Shown: piece after piece, positions 7,161-11,307 of the stretch
Layout of the letters: each line of letters opens with the position of its first letter
How positions within the stretch are numbered: the first letter of the stretch is position 1
Assembly (NCBI GenBank): GCA_030746295.1
Contig: JASLMY010000168.1
Span: 1-11,307, forward strand
Direction: 5' to 3'
Origin: Alphaproteobacteria bacterium
GTDB lineage: Bacteria > Pseudomonadota > Alphaproteobacteria > GCA-2731375
Length of the DNA stretch: 11,307 nt
The notes under the pieces: generated by a model
Database searches by the model: none
The model's input: the letters and a program-made list of their open reading frames with translations, nothing else
Told to the model about the DNA's origin: nothing
Position numbers and translations under genes: made by a program

Positions 7161-8825
7161 ATGACAGCCACGACTAAGATCGACGCCGTCAGCCTCTCCA
7201 TCATGTGGGACCGGCTGATCGCGCTCACCGACGAGATCGTCTCGACCCTCGTCCGCACCTCGTTTTCGACCATCGTCTCCGAGAGCTACGACCTGACGGT
7301 CGTTGTGCTCGACGCCGACGGCCAGCTGATGGCGCAGGGCTCGTACTCGATCCCGGTCTTCATCGGCACGGCACCGCTGACGCTGAAGTACATGCTCGAG
7401 CGTCATCCGCCGGAGACGCTTCGCCCGGGCGACATCCTGGCCACCAACGACCCTTGGCTCGGCACCGGCCACGTCTTCGACATCTGCGTCATGCGGCCGG
7501 TCTTCAAGGACGGTCGGATCGTCGCCTACACCATGTCGATCACGCACTTGCCCGACATCGGCGGCATCGGCTTCTCGGCGGCGGCCTCGGAGATCTATCA
7601 GGAGGGGCTCCGCCTGCCGGTGGTCAAGCTCGTCGCCGAGGGCGTGGTCAACCCCTTCTTGGTCGACCTGATCCGCGCCAACGTCCGGGTGCCCGAACAG
7701 ACCATGGGCGACGTCCAGGCCAACATCACCTGCAACGAGGTCGGCGGCCGCTTCCTGCTGGAGTTCATGGACGAGTACGGCATCGACGATCTGAGGCCGC
7801 TGTCCGCCGCCATTCGGGAGACCTCGGAGGCGGCGATGCGCGGCAAGATCGGCGAGATGAAGCCCGGCACCTACCACAACGAGATCCAGATCGAGGGCAT
7901 CGACGGGCCGCTGACGCTCGCTTGCCGGGTCGACGTCGGCGCCGACGAGGTCGCCATCGATCTCGCCGGCACCGGGCCGTCCGTGCGCCGCGGCATCAAC
8001 GTGCCCTTCTGCTACGCCAACGCGATGGCGCTCTATTCCATCAAGTGCCTAACCATCCCTTCGATCCCGAACAATGAGGGCTCAGTCCGGCCGATCCGAG
8101 TGACGGCGCCCGAAGGCTGCATCCTGAACGCGGTGCCGCCCTCGCCGACCGGCGGCCGCCACATCATCGGCCACTTCGTCTCGCCGCTGATCTTCGGCGC
8201 GCTCGCCGAGGCGGCGCCCGACAAGGTGCAGGCCGACTGCGGCATGATCGACATCATGACCGTGCAGGGCCGCCATCTCGACGGCCGCGACATCACGACG
8301 CTCTACTTCGCCTCCGGCGGCTTCGGCTCGCTTCTGGGGCATGACGGGCCAGAGGCGACGCCCGGGCCCTCGAACATGGCGGTGGTGCCGGTCGAGGTCT
8401 GGGAGACGCTCACCAGCATGACCGTCAGGCACAAGTCGTTCTTGGCGGATTCGGGTGGGCCGGGCGCGGCGCGCGGCGGCGTCGGCCAGGAAGTCGTGCT
8501 CAGGAACGACAGCGGCCATCCGATGAGCGTTTTCTGCATGGCCAACCGGACCGAGTTCCCGGCGCTGGGCTATCAGGGCGGGCGGCCCGGCGCCAAGCGC
8601 GAGACACGGGTCAACGGCGAGACCGTGCACCCCAAGGGCCATTACCGTCTGGCGCCCGGCGGTGAGGTCGCCCTGTTGCAAGCCGGCGGCGGCGGCTATG
8701 GCGATCCGGTGGCCCGACCGCCGGACCTCGTCCGGCGGGACCTGGAAAGCGGCTTGGTGACGCCCGAGGGCGCCAGGCGCGACTACGGCGTCGACCCGGA
8801 GACCATCTTGGAGGGCAAGGCATGA
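7161..8825 (+). CDS. hyuB: Hydantoinase/oxoprolinase subunit B, first copy
   Basis: A 554-residue HyuB-family protein of normal length, partner of HyuA. Family landmarks include SLSIMWDRLIALTDEI (11-26), TNDPWLGTGHVFD (95-107), ITHLPDIGG (127-135), NITCNEVGGR, and SPTGGRHIIGHFV in the C-terminal half. The His and Asp residues in the second and third blocks are candidate metal ligands, as His/Asp ligands hold the metal in acetone carboxylase (family knowledge; assignment here is inferred). Compared with common HyuB proteins, the usual GGTHLPD reads GTGHVFD, which places this pair in a divergent branch. A strong GGAGGAG ribosome site at 7144-7150 precedes the start by 10 nt. The stop overlaps the start of the second hyuB (ATGA), and the two proteins align without gaps over their first 140 residues, so they are tandem duplicates. 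Confidence 0.92.
   Translation: MTATTKIDAVSLSIMWDRLIALTDEIVSTLVRTSFSTIVSESYDLTVVVLDADGQLMAQGSYSIPVFIGTAPLTLKYMLERHPPETLRPGDILATNDPWLGTGHVFDICVMRPVFKDGRIVAYTMSITHLPDIGGIGFSAAASEIYQEGLRLPVVKLVAEGVVNPFLVDLIRANVRVPEQTMGDVQANITCNEVGGRFLLEFMDEYGIDDLRPLSAAIRETSEAAMRGKIGEMKPGTYHNEIQIEGIDGPLTLACRVDVGADEVAIDLAGTGPSVRRGINVPFCYANAMALYSIKCLTIPSIPNNEGSVRPIRVTAPEGCILNAVPPSPTGGRHIIGHFVSPLIFGALAEAAPDKVQADCGMIDIMTVQGRHLDGRDITTLYFASGGFGSLLGHDGPEATPGPSNMAVVPVEVWETLTSMTVRHKSFLADSGGPGAARGGVGQEVVLRNDSGHPMSVFCMANRTEFPALGYQGGRPGAKRETRVNGETVHPKGHYRLAPGGEVALLQAGGGGYGDPVARPPDLVRRDLESGLVTPEGARRDYGVDPETILEGKA
7526..7555 (+). repeat. 30-nt exact repeat shared by the two hyuB genes (copy 1)
   Basis: This stretch, encoding the YTMSITHLPD region, is identical base for base to 9187-9216 in the second hyuB. 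It marks the duplication or gene conversion between the two copies. Confidence 0.7.
7718..7751 (+). repeat. 34-nt exact repeat shared by the two hyuB genes (copy 1)
   Basis: This stretch, encoding the ANITCNEVGGR region, is identical to 9379-9412. Matching third codon positions mean the identity goes beyond protein conservation, although high GC bias raises the chance of synonymous agreement. Confidence 0.7.
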
Positions 8826-10474
8826 GCGACAAGGCAGACTTCGACGCGGTGAGCCTCGGCATCATGTGGGACCGGCTGGTCTCGATCACCGACGAGATCC
8901 TTTCCGCCCTGGTGCGGAGCTCGTTCTCCACCATCGTCCGCGAGAGCTACGACCTTTCGGTCATTCTCTTGGACGCTGAGGGCAATTCGCTGGCCCAGGG
9001 CAGCTACAGCGTGCCCTCCTTCACCGGCACGGCGGCGGCGACGCTGAGGCACATGCTGGCCAAGTTCCCGCCCGAGACGCTCAGCCCCGGCGACGTCATC
9101 GCCACCAACGATGCTTGGATGGGGACCGGGCATCTCTACGACGTCAACGTCGCGCGCCCGGTCTTCAAGGGCGATCGGATCGTCGGCTACACCATGTCGA
9201 TCACGCACTTGCCCGATATCGGCGGCCCCGGCTTCGGCACCAGCGCCACCGAGATCTACCACGAGGGCATCCGTCTGCCGATCTCGAAGCTGGTCGAGGG
9301 CGGGCGGATCAACGAGCTTTTGATCGAGGTCATCCGCAACAACGTTCGCGTGCCCGAGCAGGTCTTCGGCGACCTGATGGCCAACATCACCTGCAACGAG
9401 GTCGGCGGCCGCCAGGTCTTGGAATTCCTCGACGAATACGGCCTGGCGGACTTGAAGGGGCTGTCGCGGGCGGTCCGCGGCCAGGCCGAGCAAGCGATCC
9501 GCGAGAAGATCCGGGCGATGCCCGACGGGGTCTACGAGAACGCGATCCAGTTGGAGGGCATCGACGATCCGCTGACGCTGGCTTGCCGGATCGAGGTCCG
9601 GGGCGACGACGTGGCGCTCGATTTCGACGGCACCAGCCCGGCGGTGGCGCGCGGCATCAACGTGCCGCTCTGCTATACGCGCGCCATGTCGCTCTATGCC
9701 GTCAAATGCCTCACGGTGCCGGAGATGCCGAACAACGAGGGCGCGACCGCGCCGATCAGCCTCACGGCACCCGAGGGCTCGATCCTGAACGCGCAGCCGC
9801 CCTCGCCCACGGGCGGGCGCCACATCATCGGCCACTTCGTCGTGCCGCTGGTGTTCGGCGCCTTGGCCGAGGTGGCGCCCCAGATGGTGCAGGCCGATTG
9901 CGGTCTGATGAACACCGTCACATTCCAGGGCGTGCATCAGAACGGCCGACCGCTCTCGACCCTCTACTTCGCCTCCGGCGGCTTTGGTGCCTTGGCGGGC
10001 CAGGACGGGGCCGAAACCAGGCCGGGGCCGTCGAACATGGGCGTGGTGCCGGTGGAGATGTGGGAGTCGCTCACCAGCACCACGATCTTGAAGAAGCATC
10101 TGCTGCCCGATTCGGGCGGCCCGGGGGCCAGCCGAGGCGGCCTCGGCCAGGAGGTCCACTTCCGCAACGATACCGGTACGGACATGACGCTCTTTTGCAT
10201 GGCGGCCCGGACCGAGTTCCCGGCCCTTGGTCTCTTGGGCGGCGAGGCCGGCGGCAAGCGCCGTATCAGCCTGAATGACGAGGCGGTGCACCCCAAGGGC
10301 ACGCATACGCTGCCGCCTGGCGGCCGTTTCACCATGCGCGAGGCCGGCGGCGGCGGTTTCGGCGCTCCGGCCGAGCGGCCGAGGGCGCTGGTGCAGACCG
10401 ACCTGGAGCGAGGCCTCATCACGCCTGAAGGCGCGGCCCGCGACTACGGCCTCGGCAGCGCGGCGGCTGACTGA
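8822..10474 (+). CDS. hyuB: Hydantoinase/oxoprolinase subunit B, second copy
   Basis: A 550-residue HyuB-family protein, clearly a duplicate of its upstream neighbour. By eye about 70% of residues are identical over 11-70, and the landmarks fall at the same positions: SLGIMWDRLVSITDEI (11-26), TNDAWMGTGHLYD (95-107), ITHLPDIGG (127-135), NITCNEVGGR, and SPTGGRHIIGHFV further on. TNDP of copy 1 is TNDA here, and the proteins differ most in the last third, so the roles may have split. GGAGG at 8810-8814, 7 nt before the start, and the ATGA overlap show translational coupling to copy 1. The two could form a HyuA-HyuB-HyuB' complex, or one may supply a second specificity. Carboxylases of this superfamily also use extra subunits, but no gamma-type small subunit is seen here. 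Confidence 0.92.
   Translation: MSDKADFDAVSLGIMWDRLVSITDEILSALVRSSFSTIVRESYDLSVILLDAEGNSLAQGSYSVPSFTGTAAATLRHMLAKFPPETLSPGDVIATNDAWMGTGHLYDVNVARPVFKGDRIVGYTMSITHLPDIGGPGFGTSATEIYHEGIRLPISKLVEGGRINELLIEVIRNNVRVPEQVFGDLMANITCNEVGGRQVLEFLDEYGLADLKGLSRAVRGQAEQAIREKIRAMPDGVYENAIQLEGIDDPLTLACRIEVRGDDVALDFDGTSPAVARGINVPLCYTRAMSLYAVKCLTVPEMPNNEGATAPISLTAPEGSILNAQPPSPTGGRHIIGHFVVPLVFGALAEVAPQMVQADCGLMNTVTFQGVHQNGRPLSTLYFASGGFGALAGQDGAETRPGPSNMGVVPVEMWESLTSTTILKKHLLPDSGGPGASRGGLGQEVHFRNDTGTDMTLFCMAARTEFPALGLLGGEAGGKRRISLNDEAVHPKGTHTLPPGGRFTMREAGGGGFGAPAERPRALVQTDLERGLITPEGAARDYGLGSAAAD
9187..9216 (+). repeat. 30-nt exact repeat shared by the two hyuB genes (copy 2)
   Basis: Identical to 7526-7555 in the first hyuB; encodes the same YTMSITHLPD block around the candidate metal site. 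Confidence 0.7.
9379..9412 (+). repeat. 34-nt exact repeat shared by the two hyuB genes (copy 2)
   Basis: Identical to 7718-7751 in the first hyuB; encodes the same ANITCNEVGGR block. Confidence 0.7.
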
Positions 10475-10489
10475 AGCGTTTGCCGGAGC

Positions 10490-11233
10490 ATGACTTGGAC
10501 GCCGCCCGAGACGGCCGAGGAGACGGCGAAGCGGCTCCTGATCCCCAAGCGCCTCTATATTCGGCACCTCTATCGGCGCGCGCTTCGACGCGGTGAGCCC
10601 GAGCTGCACCTGCTGCCCCATCTGGCGAGCCGGGCGCGCCTGTCCGTCGACGTCGGTGCCAACAAGGGCGTCTATGCCTACGGCCTGCTGCCCTACAGCA
10701 AGGCGGTGCATGCGTTCGAGCCGAACCCGAAGCTCTTTCGGATCTTGAAGTCCTGGGCCGAAGGACGGGTCGTTCTGCACGAAGCGGCGCTCAGCGATCG
10801 GACCGGGTCGGCCGAGCTGTTGGTCCCTTTGCGCCGGCGCGGTTATTCGAACCAGGGCGCATCGCTCAGCCGGGACAAGGTTACGGGTCCGCACGGCACC
10901 GTGGCCGTCGAGGCCTTCCGACTGGACGATCTCGGCCTCGAAGACGTCGGCTTCATGAAGATCGACGTCGAGGGCGCGCAGCTCCAAGTTCTGGCCGGTG
11001 CCGCCCGGACTATCCAACGCGATACCCCGAACCTGCTGATAGAGATCGAGGAACAGCACTCCGGGCAGCCACTTGAAGCGATGATCGACGAGGTCTGTGG
11101 CTACGGCTACGCCTGCTTCGCGCTTCAGAACGGCACCTTGAAGCCGTTTCGCCTGATCGATGTCGAGCGCTACTGCCGTGCCCCGGAGGACCGGGCGCAC
11201 TACATCTTCAACTTCATCTTCCTGCCGCGTTAG
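10490..11233 (+). CDS. FkbM-family SAM-dependent methyltransferase
   Basis: A 247-residue soluble protein with a class I methyltransferase core. The SAM-binding glycine motif is VDVGANKGVYAYG (53-65), followed by HAFEPNP (74-80) with the acidic residue expected to contact the SAM ribose. FMKIDVEGAQLQVLAGA (155-171) is the hallmark of the FkbM family, and LLIEIEEQH (182-190) comes next. FkbM proteins O-methylate sugars, polyketides and other small molecules; the target here is unknown. The first 50 residues are basic and helical, with no signal peptide. The start at 10490 is the only usable one after the hyuB stop, because TGA at 10472 lies in the same frame. The GGAG at 10485-10488 is only 1 nt from it, so initiation is probably weak or coupled to hyuB 15 nt upstream. 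It may be an operon passenger rather than a hydantoinase partner. Confidence 0.87.
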   Translation: MTWTPPETAEETAKRLLIPKRLYIRHLYRRALRRGEPELHLLPHLASRARLSVDVGANKGVYAYGLLPYSKAVHAFEPNPKLFRILKSWAEGRVVLHEAALSDRTGSAELLVPLRRRGYSNQGASLSRDKVTGPHGTVAVEAFRLDDLGLEDVGFMKIDVEGAQLQVLAGAARTIQRDTPNLLIEIEEQHSGQPLEAMIDEVCGYGYACFALQNGTLKPFRLIDVERYCRAPEDRAHYIFNFIFLPR

Positions 11234-11241
11234 CAGTCTGT

Positions 11242-11256
11242 CGGACTTGAGGTCCG
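11242..11256 (+). terminator. Short inverted repeat after the methyltransferase gene, possible weak terminator
   Basis: CGGAC and GTCCG flank a 5-nt loop, giving a 5-bp stem 8 nt after the stop codon. No run of T follows, only a T-containing stretch, so it is a poor intrinsic terminator. The remaining bases to the window edge (11257-11307) hold nothing I recognise. Confidence 0.2.
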
Positions 11257-11307
11257 TGATTGGTTGTCGCCCGATTGCCGGCGATTGTTCTGGCGGTCGG
11301 GCCGAGC

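Noticed and set aside
5111..7877. Several - strand frames of 257-414 codons opposite hyuA and the first hyuB
   Set aside because: They show antisense-type composition and overlap genes with intact catalytic motifs; none has a recognisable domain.
8783..11200. 805-codon open frame on the - strand opposite hyuB copy 2 and the methyltransferase gene
   Set aside because: Its protein is low-complexity, rich in Arg, Gln, Asp, Gly, Ala and His, as expected for the antisense of GC-rich coding DNA. The + strand genes beneath it have clear family motifs.

Overview
The window is high-GC DNA with strongly GC-rich third codon positions, tightly packed genes and clear Shine-Dalgarno sites. Gene content and codon style suggest an alphaproteobacterium of the Rhodospirillales/Kiloniellales kind, but this is an inference because no rRNA or other phylogenetic marker is present. 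Nine complete genes lie on the + strand, and the 5' end of a probable tenth gene runs off the left edge on the - strand. I saw no tRNA, rRNA, CRISPR array, complete insertion sequence or complete transposase.

Layout: (1) 1-83, the start of a divergent, unidentified gene. (2) 131-1408, a major facilitator transporter with the oxalate/formate-antiporter (OFA) style N-terminus. (3) 1477-3844, a compact four-gene module: two paralogous DUF1538 membrane proteins, a PII-like protein whose start overlaps the second membrane gene by 32 nt, and a twin-CBS protein joined to it by an ATGA overlap. This looks like a two-component ion or solute transporter with two dedicated cytosolic nucleotide/metabolite sensors. 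(4) 3909-5042, a fold-III, alanine racemase-like PLP protein that keeps the PLP lysine but appears to have lost several residues essential in true alanine racemases. (5) 5060-10474, an ATP-dependent hydantoinase/oxoprolinase operon with one HyuA and two tandem, clearly duplicated HyuB subunits. (6) 10490-11233, an FkbM-family methyltransferase. (7) 11234-11307, a short non-coding end with a small inverted repeat.

All nine + strand genes run head to tail with gaps of at most 68 nt, and four of the eight junctions overlap or are 4-7 nt long. They may form one or two transcription units. A reasonable but unproven reading is a catabolic unit: the MFS protein imports a cyclic amide or related compound, the HyuA/HyuB/HyuB complex opens or carboxylates it with ATP, and the racemase-like protein handles an amino-acid product. 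The DUF1538/PII/CBS module would adjust ion or pH homeostasis to energy state.

The points most worth following are the DUF1538-DUF1538-PII-CBS module, the altered active site of the racemase-like protein, and the two HyuB copies.
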